Positions 18,621 through 28,077 are shown, counted from the stretch's first letter. The stretch is 64,000 nucleotides of DNA from Arthrobacter pityocampae (GCF_002927275.1 NZ_PRKW01000004.1:372001-436000), one strand, 5' to 3'. The notes: a model not told the origin generated them from the letters alone. Numbers and translations are program-made.

Positions 18621-19652
18621 ATGGGAATGTTCAGCCGCCGCAGGACGTCCGGCCGCAGGTCGGGGACGGATCCGATCGAGGCCTTCTGGCGCTGGTGGGC
18701 CGACGACGGCGAGGAACTCCTGACCGCCGCCACGCGGGCCGGGGACTTCGGCGCCTACGTGGACGTCATGACCCGGCGCGTGCACGCGATCGCCCGCGGC
18801 CTGGAGTGGGAGACCCGGACGGGCACCGTTGCCGAGCACACGCTGTGCGTCTCCAGCGGCGGCGACGCGTCCCTGCGTCCCGTGGCCGAACGCTGGTACC
18901 GGGCGTCCCCGCCGCCGGGCCCCCGCTGGGACTTCGTGCCCGCCCGCAGCGCCAAACCGGACATGCTGGACTCGACCATCACCTACCGGGGCCGGACCTT
19001 CGACCTCCGCGAGACCCGCGTGCACGCCGCGGTGACCCTCGCGGGTGACGGCCTGATCGTCTCCGTGTACAACCCCGCCTTCACCGGGCAGTGGGACGAC
19101 GAGTACGGGCTGAGCGTCCTGCTGCTCGAATGGCTCCTCGGCGAGGACGACGTCGAACGCTGGGTGCAGCGCGTCGACTGCATCGTCCACGACGTGGTGG
19201 ACAGCATCCCCGCCGCGGACCTCCCGGCCCGGGTGGCGGACCTCGCCCGCACCTTCCCCGCACCCGCCTGGCTGCTGATGCAGGGGACGCTCGGGGCGGG
19301 CGACCCGATCCTCGTGCGGGTCCTGCGTCCCCTGCGCTGGATCGACCATCCGCGCTTCGACCTCCACACGGCGCTGCGGGTCCCGTTCGACGCCGACGCG
19401 CAGGGTCTCCCCCTCCCGGCCGCGCTCGACGTCCTGACCGCCCGCGAGGACTCGCTCGTGGCGGGCTTCGGGATCCGGGGGATGCTGGTGGCCGCGGAGA
19501 CGTCGCGGGGCGTGCGGACCCTCCACTTCTACTCCGACTCGGAGGACCAGAACGGGCGGGACGTCCTCGACGCCGCGGCCCGCGAGGAGCGGGGTGTCAC
19601 CGCGAAGCACACGCTCGACCCCGGCTGGAAGAAGGTCCGGGACTTCGCCTGA
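18621..19652 (+). CDS. DUF695-like protein
   Basis: A 343-residue soluble protein. The C-terminal part (TLHFYSDSEDQ ... LDPGWKKVRDF) resembles DUF695; the N-terminal half begins with a basic stretch and FWRWWADDGEELL and has no domain I can name. It starts 30 bases after trmB on the same strand and may be co-transcribed. ATG 18621 and ATG 18627 are both possible starts. Conserved in Arthrobacter-type genomes by appearance, but the role is unknown. Confidence 0.7.
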   Translation: MGMFSRRRTSGRRSGTDPIEAFWRWWADDGEELLTAATRAGDFGAYVDVMTRRVHAIARGLEWETRTGTVAEHTLCVSSGGDASLRPVAERWYRASPPPGPRWDFVPARSAKPDMLDSTITYRGRTFDLRETRVHAAVTLAGDGLIVSVYNPAFTGQWDDEYGLSVLLLEWLLGEDDVERWVQRVDCIVHDVVDSIPAADLPARVADLARTFPAPAWLLMQGTLGAGDPILVRVLRPLRWIDHPRFDLHTALRVPFDADAQGLPLPAALDVLTAREDSLVAGFGIRGMLVAAETSRGVRTLHFYSDSEDQNGRDVLDAAAREERGVTAKHTLDPGWKKVRDFA

Positions 19653-19683
19653 CCCGCGTGCCGGCACTGGTCGAAGCATCCGT

Positions 19684-20277
19684 TCAGGGCGCGGAGGACG
19701 TCGATCCGGCGGCGGCATGCAGAGTCATGCCGGCGATATGCCGGCCCTCGGCGGTGGCGGTGTCGACGTCCGTCCCGCGCAGGATCATCCCGAGGACACC
19801 GGTGTAGATCAGGACGAGCCGGCGCGCCAGCAGCGGTGCCTGCTGCGTGTCGACGAGGGTGGCCGCCAGTTCCTCCAGCCTGTGCAGGAGCAGCCGGGTG
19901 TCTGCGGCGAGCGTGTCCTCGAGGTCCCGTCCGGGGTGCGGGGTCTCCGCGGCGACGCCGAGGAACACGCACCACCGCGAGGGTGTGAGGGCGTGCCGGT
20001 GCCGGGAGAGCGCGGTGAAGACCGCGAGCAGCTTCTCCTCGGGGGTGGGCGCCTCCTCGATGCACTCCTGCCAGGTGGTGTCCCATCGCGCCAGGCGCCG
20101 GCGCAGGGCCTGCGTGATCAGGCCTTCCTTGGTGCCGAAATGCGCGTAGAGCGTGGCCGGCGAGACCCGGGCGCGTTCGAGGATCGCGTCGACGGGGGTG
20201 ACGCTCACCCCCTGCATCGCGGCGAGGTCCTCCGCCGCGTCGAGCAGCCGGTCGCGTGCCGTCGGTTGTGATGTCAT
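19684..20277 (-). CDS. TetR-family repressor
   Basis: A 197-residue regulator with an N-terminal helix-turn-helix (ILERARVSPATLYAHFGTKEGL, residues about 28-49, typical TetR) and a ligand-binding C-terminal domain. It is divergent from an MFS transporter and the pair share a 29-bp operator at 20290-20318, so it most likely represses both the exporter and itself. ATG 20277 has no ribosome site; TATACC eight bases upstream suggests leaderless initiation. The ligand is unknown. Confidence 0.88.
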   Translation of the reverse strand: MTSQPTARDRLLDAAEDLAAMQGVSVTPVDAILERARVSPATLYAHFGTKEGLITQALRRRLARWDTTWQECIEEAPTPEEKLLAVFTALSRHRHALTPSRWCVFLGVAAETPHPGRDLEDTLAADTRLLLHRLEELAATLVDTQQAPLLARRLVLIYTGVLGMILRGTDVDTATAEGRHIAGMTLHAAAGSTSSAP

Positions 20278-20287
20278 GGGACAAGGG

Positions 20288-20293
20288 TATAAC
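20288..20293. promoter_or_regulatory. Shared bidirectional -10 for tetR and the MFS gene
   Basis: GTATAAC (20287-20293) reads TATAAC on the plus strand (20288-20293) and GTTATAC, containing TATACC with its neighbours, on the minus strand. Each is within 8-10 bases of its start codon, so one AT-rich core can serve both directions. Confidence 0.5.
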
Positions 20294-20318
20294 GTCCGTT
20301 TCAATGAAACGTTCGTTA
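20290..20318. promoter_or_regulatory. TetR operator covering the MFS start codon
   Basis: An interrupted 29-bp inverted repeat: outer arms TAACG (20290-20294) and CGTTA (20314-20318), inner arms CGTTTCA (20297-20303) and TGAAACG (20305-20311) around a central A at 20304. That central A is the first base of the MFS ATG. Bound repressor would cover the -10 element, the transcription start and the start codon. Confidence 0.75.
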
Positions 20319-21491
20319 CAGTCACCGGTCCAGCCCCATCCCCTGCTGTTCGCCACGTCCGGCGTGGCACTCATCGCCGTCACCTACGGTCTGGCCCGCC
20401 TCGGCTACGGCCTGTTCCTGCCGGCGTTCTCCGCGGCGTTCCCCCTGACACCGGCGGTGAGCGGACTGCTGGCATCGGGCGCCTCGATCCTCTACTGCGT
20501 GTCCGCCGGCGTCGGTTTCCGCCACGCCTCCCTCCGACCCCGCGGGGTGGCCGGACTGGCAGGGCTCTCGGCGGCCCTGGGCAGCCTGGGCATCGCCGCC
20601 GCCTCGAGCACCCCGGTGTTCGTGGGAGGAGTCCTGCTCGCCGGGATGGGTTCGGGGTTCGCGTCTCCCGCCATGGTGGAGCTGGTCCGCCGCAACGCCG
20701 ACCCCTCGGCCCGGGGGCGGCTCCAGTCGGTGGTCAATGCGGGGACGGGATTCGGCGTGGTCCTCGCGGGAGCCCTGTCCCTCGTGCTCGGCGAGGCGTG
20801 GCGCGTGGCCTGGGTGCTGGTGGCGGCCCTCGCCGCGGCATCGACGCTCGCCGTCCTGCGGCTGGATCGGGACAGCGGCCGGCCCGGGGCCCGTCCTGCC
20901 GGGCGACAAGCCGAGCCCTCGCTCGTCGCGCCGTCGGCCTTCCACGGACTGGCGAGGCCGCTCGGCGGGGCCCTCGTGTTCGGGGCCGGGTCCGCCGCCG
21001 TGTGGGTCTACGGCAGGGCGACGTTCGAGCAGGCGGGCGGTATGAGCGTCGGCCTGTCCGCCGGCGCCTGGATGGCCCTGGGGCTGGGTGGCGCCGGAGC
21101 CGCCGCGGTGTCCCGCTGGCTCGCGGGGCAGCCGATCCGCGTGACGTGGCCGCTGTCGACCCTCATGACGGCACTGGCGACCGCGCTCGTCGGCACGGTG
21201 CCCGGTTCCCTCCTCCTGGCCTACGCCGCCGCCGCCGCCTTCGGCCTCGCCTACATGGCAGCGACGTCCGTGCTCATCCTGTGGGCCTCCGCCGTGGCAA
21301 CCGACAGCGCGGCCGGGACCTCGGTCCTGTTCATCGCCCTCGTGCTCGGGCAGGCGGCCGGGGCTTCGCTCACGGGACTCCTGCTCGAGGAAGGCACCGC
21401 CGCCGTCGCCTTCCTGGTGGCGGCTCTCGCGTGCGCCGCCAGCGCCGTCGTCGCCGTCCCGACGACGGCCGGCACCGCACGGGTGCGCTAG
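20304..21491 (+). CDS. MFS transporter
   Basis: A 395-residue major facilitator with about twelve hydrophobic segments and a conserved small-residue-rich motif region near PSARGRLQSVVNAGTGFG in the loop around residue 150. Its divergent TetR partner suggests efflux of a small molecule or drug-like compound. ATG 20304 lies in the centre of the operator; an earlier in-frame ATG at 20256 would begin inside tetR. The transcript would have almost no leader. Substrate unknown. Confidence 0.85.
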   Translation: MKRSLQSPVQPHPLLFATSGVALIAVTYGLARLGYGLFLPAFSAAFPLTPAVSGLLASGASILYCVSAGVGFRHASLRPRGVAGLAGLSAALGSLGIAAASSTPVFVGGVLLAGMGSGFASPAMVELVRRNADPSARGRLQSVVNAGTGFGVVLAGALSLVLGEAWRVAWVLVAALAAASTLAVLRLDRDSGRPGARPAGRQAEPSLVAPSAFHGLARPLGGALVFGAGSAAVWVYGRATFEQAGGMSVGLSAGAWMALGLGGAGAAAVSRWLAGQPIRVTWPLSTLMTALATALVGTVPGSLLLAYAAAAAFGLAYMAATSVLILWASAVATDSAAGTSVLFIALVLGQAAGASLTGLLLEEGTAAVAFLVAALACAASAVVAVPTTAGTARVR

Positions 21492-21521
21492 GTCAGGGCG
21501 ATCAACGCGGGGCTGCCGGCC

Positions 21522-22205
21522 TCAGAACGCGGACGAGGCCAGGTCCCGCTCGCCCTCGCGGATCGCCGTGACGATGCGCCCGGCGACGGCCACCGGGTCC
21601 TTGCCCTGCGGCAGTTTCGGTGCCTCGCCGGCGATCGGCCGCGTGGCCAGGCCGGTCTCGGTGTGCGGCGGGCGCGCGTCCAGGACGCGGACGCCCTGGC
21701 GGCGCAGCTCCAGGGTCAGGGCCTTCCCGTAGGCGCTGAGGCCGGCCTTCGTCGCCGAGTACGCGGCCATGCCCGCCGTCGGGCTCTCGGCGACGACGGC
21801 GCTGATCTGCGCCACGAAGGAGTTCCTGCCGAGCCTCGGGCCCACGTCGCGCATGAGCCGCATCCAGCCGAGGAGGTTCACGAGCACGAGTTCGTCGAGG
21901 GTGTCGTCGTCGACCTCCAGGGCCGGGCCGAAGGCGACGACGCCGGCGGCGAACACGACGCCGTCGAGCTCCCGGCCGTAGACCTCGGCGGCGATGTCGG
22001 CGGGTCCCGAGGGCCTGCCGAGATCCGCAGCGACGGTCCCGACGACGGCGTCCCCGAGCTCGGCGGCGAGGGTTGCGAGCTTCTCCCCGGAGCGGCCCGA
22101 CAGCGTCAGCGTGGCGCCCTGGGCTGCGAGCTGCCGGGACAGTTCCGCCCCGAGGACTCCGGTGGCGCCGACGACGAGGACGTGGGAACCGCTCAGCTCA
22201 GTCAT
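21522..22205 (-). CDS. SDR-family oxidoreductase
   Basis: A 227-residue short-chain dehydrogenase. The nucleotide-binding motif VVGATGVLGAEL and the catalytic Y-x-x-x-K (AYSATKAG) with an upstream serine (QISAVVAES) are present; length is normal for a classical SDR. Substrate unknown. The ATG at 22205 follows TAGACT (22212-22217) by six bases with no ribosome site, so it is probably leaderless. It is convergent with the MFS gene with only 30 bases between stops. Confidence 0.88.
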   Translation of the reverse strand: MTELSGSHVLVVGATGVLGAELSRQLAAQGATLTLSGRSGEKLATLAAELGDAVVGTVAADLGRPSGPADIAAEVYGRELDGVVFAAGVVAFGPALEVDDDTLDELVLVNLLGWMRLMRDVGPRLGRNSFVAQISAVVAESPTAGMAAYSATKAGLSAYGKALTLELRRQGVRVLDARPPHTETGLATRPIAGEAPKLPQGKDPVAVAGRIVTAIREGERDLASSAF

Positions 22206-22243
22206 GGCCAGAGTCTAGCAACGCCGGCTCTCCGCCCACGGGG

Positions 22244-22945
22244 TCAGGGCCCGGCCGGAGGGTAGCGTCGGGCATTCCTCCGTTTGAGGTCCTCGAGCTC
22301 CTGCTGGGTGGCGACCTCGGCCTCGAGTTCCTCGAAGGCCTGCTGCAGGCGGAGGGAGGACGGGTCCGTCCACGAGAGTTCCTCGCGCGCCTGCGCCTGG
22401 GCCTCGAAGCGCCGCACCTCGAGTTCGGCGTTGCGGCGGGCGGCGTCGATCGCCGCCGCCTCCCGCGAGGACGAGGCGAGGGCGTCGTGCACGCCGATGG
22501 CGGCCTGCGCCGCAGCGCGCCGCGCGAGCATGGCGTCGTACTCCATGGCGTTCTGCTGCACGCGCTGTTCGAGCCGCCGGACGTCCTGCTGCAGCCGGCG
22601 GGACTGCTCCTCCGCCTCGCGGAGCTGCCGGGTGAGTGTCTCGAGGCGGCGCCGCGCCGTCATCGACTCCCGGATCGCCGCGCGGGCGGCGTCGTCGTCC
22701 CCGCGCCGGACGGCCGCGGAGGCTGCGGCCTCGACCCGGTTCAGGTAGGCGGCGGCCTCATTGGCGGCCAGGCCCACCCGGTGATGGTGCGCCGCGACGT
22801 CGGCGGCCCCGCGCCGTGCCTGGTCCAGCAGCGAGTACTGCGAGACCTGGGCGTTCTGCGCCTGGACCCTGGGGTCCTGCTTCGCTTCCACGGCCGCGTT
22901 CCGGTTGGCCTGCACGATGCGCGTGATGCGGCGTTTGATCGACAT
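22244..22945 (-). CDS. pspA: PspA/IM30-family protein
   Basis: A 233-residue, almost wholly helical protein with heptad-like Glu/Arg/Gln/Ala coiled coils, beginning MSIKRRITRIVQANRNAAVE, which fits the amphipathic helix and ESCRT-III-like core of phage-shock protein A. PspA oligomers bind and protect stressed membranes. It lies 47 bases downstream of a membrane-anchored partner gene in the same direction, with GGGGG just ahead of its ATG. No PspB/C/F homologue is in the window. Confidence 0.85.
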   Translation of the reverse strand: MSIKRRITRIVQANRNAAVEAKQDPRVQAQNAQVSQYSLLDQARRGAADVAAHHHRVGLAANEAAAYLNRVEAAASAAVRRGDDDAARAAIRESMTARRRLETLTRQLREAEEQSRRLQQDVRRLEQRVQQNAMEYDAMLARRAAAQAAIGVHDALASSSREAAAIDAARRNAELEVRRFEAQAQAREELSWTDPSSLRLQQAFEELEAEVATQQELEDLKRRNARRYPPAGP

Positions 22946-22992
22946 TGCTCGGACCCCCGGCTGGTTGTGGTGTGGCTACCTTCTGAAACCTC

Positions 22993-23559
22993 TCACCACG
23001 TCTGCCGGTTCCCGTAGGTGTCCCGCCAGGCCCCCATGGCCGAGATCTCGGTGCGCAGGCGGGTGGTGGCGCGCTCGAGCTGGAGCGTGTCGATGGACCG
23101 CGAGGTCTGCAGGAGGCTGCGGCGCAGGTCGGCGGAGAGTTCGTCGAGGGCCTGCGCCTGGGCGGAGAGGTCCCTGGTCCACTCCTGCTTCAGCGCACGA
23201 TTCGGTTCCCGGTCCGCGGCCCGGAGCAGATTCTCGAGGGAGGCGGCCGCCTGGTCGATCTCCGCGGCGGCACGCGGCAGGTCGCCGACCGGACGGCCCT
23301 GGTCCTTCGCCTCGGACAGGGCGAGGTGCGTGGCGCGCGAGGACCGCGCGAGGTTGCCGATGAGCCGTGCCGGTTCGCGGGTCAGCGGATCCGGGGAATA
23401 GGCGCGGGCGGCGAGCATGCTGCGATCCCTGGCCCGCTCGATGATGCGCGAACTCCTGACCTTCCGGACCGTGAACCAGCCGGCGACGCCGGTCCCGGCG
23501 CCGATGGCGAGGAGTACCCCCAGCCCGACGGCGAACGCTTCGACGAGCTCCTCAAGCAT
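22993..23559 (-). CDS. Membrane-anchored helical protein, partner of PspA
   Basis: A 188-residue protein with one N-terminal membrane segment (FAVGLGVLLAIGAGTGVAGWF, residues about 9-29, shown here in part) and a cytoplasmic part rich in Ala, Arg, Leu and Glu that should be helical. It heads a two-gene operon with pspA, so it may tether or sense for PspA at the membrane. No family name can be given from sequence alone. ATG 23559 has GGGAGA six bases upstream. Confidence 0.75.
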   Translation of the reverse strand: MLEELVEAFAVGLGVLLAIGAGTGVAGWFTVRKVRSSRIIERARDRSMLAARAYSPDPLTREPARLIGNLARSSRATHLALSEAKDQGRPVGDLPRAAAEIDQAAASLENLLRAADREPNRALKQEWTRDLSAQAQALDELSADLRRSLLQTSRSIDTLQLERATTRLRTEISAMGAWRDTYGNRQTW

Positions 23560-23623
23560 GACGGTCTCCCGGGATGTGGTTCATCCATCCAGTCTGCCCG
23601 CCTCCCCTGACAAATTCCACCCA

Positions 23624-25537
23624 TCAGCGGCCCCGCCATCCGTTGCGGGCGGGGTCAGGGATGCCTGGAAGACGCCACGCCTGGACTCCCGGGCCACGCC
23701 CCGAGAGGACGAGCGCGTCCCTGGACTCCTCGGCCGAGGCCCCCTGCAGCCCGAGGTCGATCGGCCGGGCGTCGGCCCACGGGACGGGCAGCAGGTCGAG
23801 CGGCACCCGGACGCCGTCGTAGTCGCTCCGGGCGGCCGCGACCAGGAGGCATTCCTCCGCGTGCTCCCGGATGAACACGACGACGTCGGGCGTCGCGGCC
23901 AGCCAGCGCACCGCGCCGTCCCGCAGCGACGGCGAGGCGCGGCGGAGTGCCGCGAGGCCCGCGATCAGCGCGCGGGTATCGGCCGGCCGGCGCTCGGGGC
24001 GGTCCCACGGCATGGGCGTGCGCGAGTCCTCGCCGTTCGTACCCCGCAGTCCGAACTCGTCGCCGGCGAAGAGTGTGGGCAGCCCGGGCAGCAGGAAGGC
24101 GAGGGCGAGCCCCAGGGCGGCGCCGCCGTCGACCATCACCGTCGCCGCGCGGGCGGTGTCGTGGGTGTTCAGTGCCGTCATGTTCTGCGAGCGGACCCGC
24201 CAGGAGAACCCGGAGGACAGCGCGATGTGCGTGGCGACGAGGTCGGCGCCGTCGATCCTGGGCACGCCGGGCGCGGGCGTGCCGAAGAAGTTGATGCCCG
24301 CGGTCGCCTGGTCCTCGCGCGCCAGCCACTGCCAGAGCGGGCGGGTGAAGTTCGAGTAGGTCATGCCGCCGTCCCAGGTCCGCCCGGACAGGTCCCCGGT
24401 GGCGTCGCCCGTGGATTCGGCGAGCAGCATCAGTCCGGGCCGGACGGCGTCCATGGTCGCGCGGACGAGGGCCGCCACGTCCCGGTTGAGGTCCACCGGC
24501 CCGTGCCGCCCGGTCATGTTCGCGACGTCGATCCGCCAGCCGTCGAGGTTGTAGGGCGGGAGCAGCCAGGTGGCCACCACCGACTCCGGGCCCTCGACGA
24601 AGCGCCGGCGCAGTTCCGCGGAGGACCAGTCGAGCTTCGGCAGGCTCGGGACGCCGAACCAGCTGGCGTACTCCGTGCCGTCCTCGCTGAAGTAGTAGAA
24701 GCCGGCCTCCTCGCAGGTCGGATCGGCGCACGCCTTCCGGAACCAGTCGTGGGCGTCGCCGGTGTGGTTGACGGTGAGGTCCCCGAGGACGGCGATGCCG
24801 CGGGCGTGGGCGGCCTCGACGAGCCGGACGAGGGCGGCGTTCCCGCCCAGGAGCGGATCCACCTCGTCGAACGTCGAGGCGTCGTACCGGTGGTTGGACC
24901 GTGCGGGGAAGAAGGGCGTCAGGTACAGGACCGTCGCGCCCAGCGCCTGGATGTGGTCGAGGCGCGCGGTGATGCCGTCGAGGTCTCCCCCGTACACCTG
25001 CCGGGGCGTCAGCTCGCCCCGCGGCTGCACCGGGTCGTCCCAGGTGCAGCCGACGGCCCAGTCCGGGAGGGTGTCGAGGGGCGCTGCGGCGGACGACCGC
25101 GCGTACCGGTCGGGGAAGACCTGGTAGATCACGGCGTCGCGCGCCCACGGTGCGGGCGCCGGACGGCAGTCGATCCGGAAGTCGTCGCGGTCGGCGGTGT
25201 CCCGGCGGGACGTGCCGACGGCGTTGAGCCAGCGGAGGTCCGGCCCGGAGGTGCCCGGGAGCTCGAACAGGAACCGGTAGCGCAGCGTCGGGTTGACGGC
25301 GGTGACGTGCGCCTCCCAGCACGCCCATCCGCCGTCGTGCTCCTCCCCGGGGAGGAGCCGCGCCTCGTCGTAGTGCCCCTCGCCGTCGCGGAGGGACCGG
25401 ACGAACACCCGGCCGGGCGTCCCCCACCGGGCGGGGACCCGCACCCGCACCGCCAGGGTGTCCCCCACGCCCGGCGACTGCCCGGGCACGTACAGGGGCG
25501 AGCCGTCGTGGTGGGGTGCGAGGAACGCCTCCTGCAC
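23624..25537 (-). CDS. GH13 alpha-amylase/neopullulanase-type enzyme
   Basis: A 637-residue intracellular glucan hydrolase without signal peptide. An N-terminal beta-rich domain (about 1-130, CBM34-like) precedes a (beta/alpha)8 GH13 domain with region I DLTVNHT, nucleophile Asp in GWRIDVANM, acid/base Glu in LLAESTG and the third acid in LNTHDTA. YGGDLDGI and VIYQVFPDRY are typical of the GH13_20 neopullulanase/maltogenic-amylase group. It begins three bases after malG and is the last gene of the malEFG operon, so it should cut imported maltodextrins. Confidence 0.9.
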   Translation of the reverse strand: MQEAFLAPHHDGSPLYVPGQSPGVGDTLAVRVRVPARWGTPGRVFVRSLRDGEGHYDEARLLPGEEHDGGWACWEAHVTAVNPTLRYRFLFELPGTSGPDLRWLNAVGTSRRDTADRDDFRIDCRPAPAPWARDAVIYQVFPDRYARSSAAAPLDTLPDWAVGCTWDDPVQPRGELTPRQVYGGDLDGITARLDHIQALGATVLYLTPFFPARSNHRYDASTFDEVDPLLGGNAALVRLVEAAHARGIAVLGDLTVNHTGDAHDWFRKACADPTCEEAGFYYFSEDGTEYASWFGVPSLPKLDWSSAELRRRFVEGPESVVATWLLPPYNLDGWRIDVANMTGRHGPVDLNRDVAALVRATMDAVRPGLMLLAESTGDATGDLSGRTWDGGMTYSNFTRPLWQWLAREDQATAGINFFGTPAPGVPRIDGADLVATHIALSSGFSWRVRSQNMTALNTHDTARAATVMVDGGAALGLALAFLLPGLPTLFAGDEFGLRGTNGEDSRTPMPWDRPERRPADTRALIAGLAALRRASPSLRDGAVRWLAATPDVVVFIREHAEECLLVAAARSDYDGVRVPLDLLPVPWADARPIDLGLQGASAEESRDALVLSGRGPGVQAWRLPGIPDPARNGWRGR

Positions 25538-25540
25538 GGG

Positions 25541-26479
25541 TCAGCCCTTGACGGAACCGGAGACGAGGCCGGTGGTGATGTACTTCTGCAGGAAGAGGAA
25601 CAGGGCCATGACCGGCACGGCCGCGAGGACGGCGCCGGCGGCGAAGACGCCCCAGTTCTCGGACCGCTGCTGCGCCACGTAGGAGTACAGGCCGACGGCG
25701 AGGGTCTGCGAGTCGGGGTCCGTCAGCACCACGCTGGCGATCACGAACTCGCTGCTCAGGCCGATGAACGCGAGGAGCCCCACGACCGCGAGGATGGGCG
25801 TGACGAGCGGCAGGATGATCGTGAAGAACACCTGCACGTGGCTGGCGCCGTCGATCCGCGCGGCCTCGTCGAGGGACTTCGGGACCGTGTTGAAGAACCC
25901 GTACATGAGGTACGTGTTCACGCCCAGCGCCCCGCCCAGGTACACCATGATCAGGCCGAGCTGGCTGCCGAGGCCCAGCCACGGGACCACGTCGGTGATG
26001 GCGTTCAGGAGCAGGAAGATGGCGACGACGGCGAGCAGCTGCGGGAACATCTGCAGGATCAGCAGCGAGAGCAGGCTGACCCGGCGGCCCTTGAAGCGCA
26101 TGCGGCTGAACGCGTAGGCCGCGAGGGCGCCGAGGAACACGGTGGCCGCGGAGGTCACCACGCCGATGATCATGGTGTTCACGAACCACTTCCCGAAGGG
26201 CCGGCTCGGGTTGGTGAACAGGGCCTCGAAGTTGCCGGTGTCGAACCTGCTGAACAGGACGTTGGAGCCGGCCATGGTGCCGTTGGAGTTCAGGGCGGCG
26301 GAGAGCACGTAGAGCAGCGGGAAAACGGCGAAGAGCGTGGTCACCACGCCGACGACGTGGCGCCAGCCCTTGTGCCTGAACCACTGGCCGAACGTGCGCC
26401 GGCGCTGCTCCGGGACCCGGTGGGACCCCGTCGGGGCCTCGGCGGGGGCTGCTGCCTGGGGATCGGTGAACGTGGTCAT
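25541..26479 (-). CDS. malG: Maltodextrin ABC transporter permease MalG
   Basis: A 312-residue inner-membrane subunit with six membrane helices and the EAA loop SLDEAARIDGASHVQVF that docks the ATPase. The C-terminal half matches MalG-type sugar permeases. Its start overlaps the malF stop by one base (TGATG). The frame is open upstream through malF but is not coding there. Confidence 0.93.
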   Translation of the reverse strand: MTTFTDPQAAAPAEAPTGSHRVPEQRRRTFGQWFRHKGWRHVVGVVTTLFAVFPLLYVLSAALNSNGTMAGSNVLFSRFDTGNFEALFTNPSRPFGKWFVNTMIIGVVTSAATVFLGALAAYAFSRMRFKGRRVSLLSLLILQMFPQLLAVVAIFLLLNAITDVVPWLGLGSQLGLIMVYLGGALGVNTYLMYGFFNTVPKSLDEAARIDGASHVQVFFTIILPLVTPILAVVGLLAFIGLSSEFVIASVVLTDPDSQTLAVGLYSYVAQQRSENWGVFAAGAVLAAVPVMALFLFLQKYITTGLVSGSVKG

Positions 26480-28077
26480 CAGTTGATGTCCTCCAGAGCC
26501 TTGGTCTGCCGGAAGCTGATGGCGGAGATCACGGCGACGATGATGAAGATGATGATGGACAGGGCGCTGGCCAGGCCGTAGTCGCGGCCCACACCGGTGC
26601 CGAACGCGATCTCGTAGACCATCGTGATCAGGATGTCGGTGTGGCCGATGTTCGCCGTCGTGCCCGAGAAGCGGGGGCCTCCGTCGGTCAGCATGTAGAT
26701 GACGTTGAAGTTGTTGAAGTTGAACGCGAAGCTCGCGATCAGCAGCGGCGCGACCGAGACCAGCAGCAGGGGCAGCTTGATGGCCGTGAAAATGCGCCAG
26801 CCGGTGGCGCCGTCCATGCGGGCGGCCTCGTCGACCTCCTCCGGCAGGGACTGCAGGGCCCCCGTGCAGACGAGGAACATGTAGGGGAAGCCCAGCCACA
26901 GATTCACGACGAGGACGCTGATCTTCGCGAGCAGCGGGTCCGTCAGCCACGGGATGTCGGCACCCCCGAAGAAGGTGTTGTTGATGAAGCCGAACTCGGG
27001 GTTCAGCAGGCCGGACCACACGAGGCCGGCGAGGAAGGCCGGGAAGGCGTAGGGCAGGATCATCAGGATGCGGTAGATCCGCTTGCCACGCAGGTCCGGG
27101 AGGTTGAAGGCGTTCGCGAGGAACAGGCCGAGCGCGAACGTGGACAGGACGGAGACGATCGCGAAGGTGAAGGTCCACAGGACCACCTGCAGCAGCGGGC
27201 CGCGGATGTTCGGATCGGAGAACGCCTTCACGAAGTTGTCGAAACCGACGTTGATCTTCCAGCCGGTGCTGAGCTGCTCGCCGTCCGCGGACCGGAAGGA
27301 GCCCTCCCCCGTGTCGGAGTAGGTGGTCCCGGTCTCGAGGTCGGTGAAGGTGCTCGTGGTCTCGTCGTAACTCAGGGACGGGCGGTAGACGTAGGCGTTC
27401 GAGCCGTCGCTGGTCTTGAGGCTGCCGTCCTCGGGGTCGTCGGAGAACGGGACGGTGATCGCCAGGATGTCCTCCTGGTTCGCGAGGACCTCCCCGAACT
27501 GCAGTGTGCGGTAGCCCTCGAGTTCCACTGCCTTGCCGGTGCCGTCCAGGACGGCGTCGTCGGCCTCCTCGAGCGGGACCCCGGTGGTGCCCACGGACAC
27601 GCCGCCGTCGGGGTCGGTGGCGAGGAGGGAGAACTCGCCGTCGGCCTCGAGGACGGAGACCCGGTAGGCGGGGGAATCCGGGACCCGCTGCTGCGCGGAG
27701 AGCTGGATGGCGTTCACGGCGTCGTCCTTGGTGCTGTTGTGGCCGTCACCGTAGTTGGTGAAGGCGACGTAGCCGCTGTAGAGCATGACGAACACCTGGA
27801 AGATCACCAGGAAGAAGATGCCGGGTGCCAGGTACTTCGCCGGCAGGCCGCCCCTGCGCAGGTAGATCCAGTTGACGAGGACCGTCACGGCCGCGCCGAC
27901 GAGGAGGATCACCCACTTCTCCTGCAGGAAGAGCGTGATGAGGACGTAGACCGCGAAGGCGTCCACCAGGCCGAGCAGCACGATCTTCGCGAGCAGGCCG
28001 AGGGTCGAGTCGGAGCGGACGGCTGTCTTCTTGGGAGGGCGCGTGGCGGCCGGGCCGGGAGGGGCCGTTGTGAGCAT
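26479..28077 (-). CDS. malF: Maltodextrin ABC transporter permease MalF
   Basis: A 532-residue permease. Three membrane segments precede a large extracytoplasmic insertion (about residues 115-275, Asp/Glu/Ser/Thr-rich), comparable to the MalF P2 loop that contacts the binding protein; five further segments and the EAA loop EEVDEAARMDGATGW follow. That layout identifies it as MalF rather than a generic sugar permease. It is preceded by two intercistronic hairpins after malE and overlaps malG. No ATPase gene is in the cluster. Confidence 0.93.
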   Translation of the reverse strand: MLTTAPPGPAATRPPKKTAVRSDSTLGLLAKIVLLGLVDAFAVYVLITLFLQEKWVILLVGAAVTVLVNWIYLRRGGLPAKYLAPGIFFLVIFQVFVMLYSGYVAFTNYGDGHNSTKDDAVNAIQLSAQQRVPDSPAYRVSVLEADGEFSLLATDPDGGVSVGTTGVPLEEADDAVLDGTGKAVELEGYRTLQFGEVLANQEDILAITVPFSDDPEDGSLKTSDGSNAYVYRPSLSYDETTSTFTDLETGTTYSDTGEGSFRSADGEQLSTGWKINVGFDNFVKAFSDPNIRGPLLQVVLWTFTFAIVSVLSTFALGLFLANAFNLPDLRGKRIYRILMILPYAFPAFLAGLVWSGLLNPEFGFINNTFFGGADIPWLTDPLLAKISVLVVNLWLGFPYMFLVCTGALQSLPEEVDEAARMDGATGWRIFTAIKLPLLLVSVAPLLIASFAFNFNNFNVIYMLTDGGPRFSGTTANIGHTDILITMVYEIAFGTGVGRDYGLASALSIIIFIIVAVISAISFRQTKALEDIN

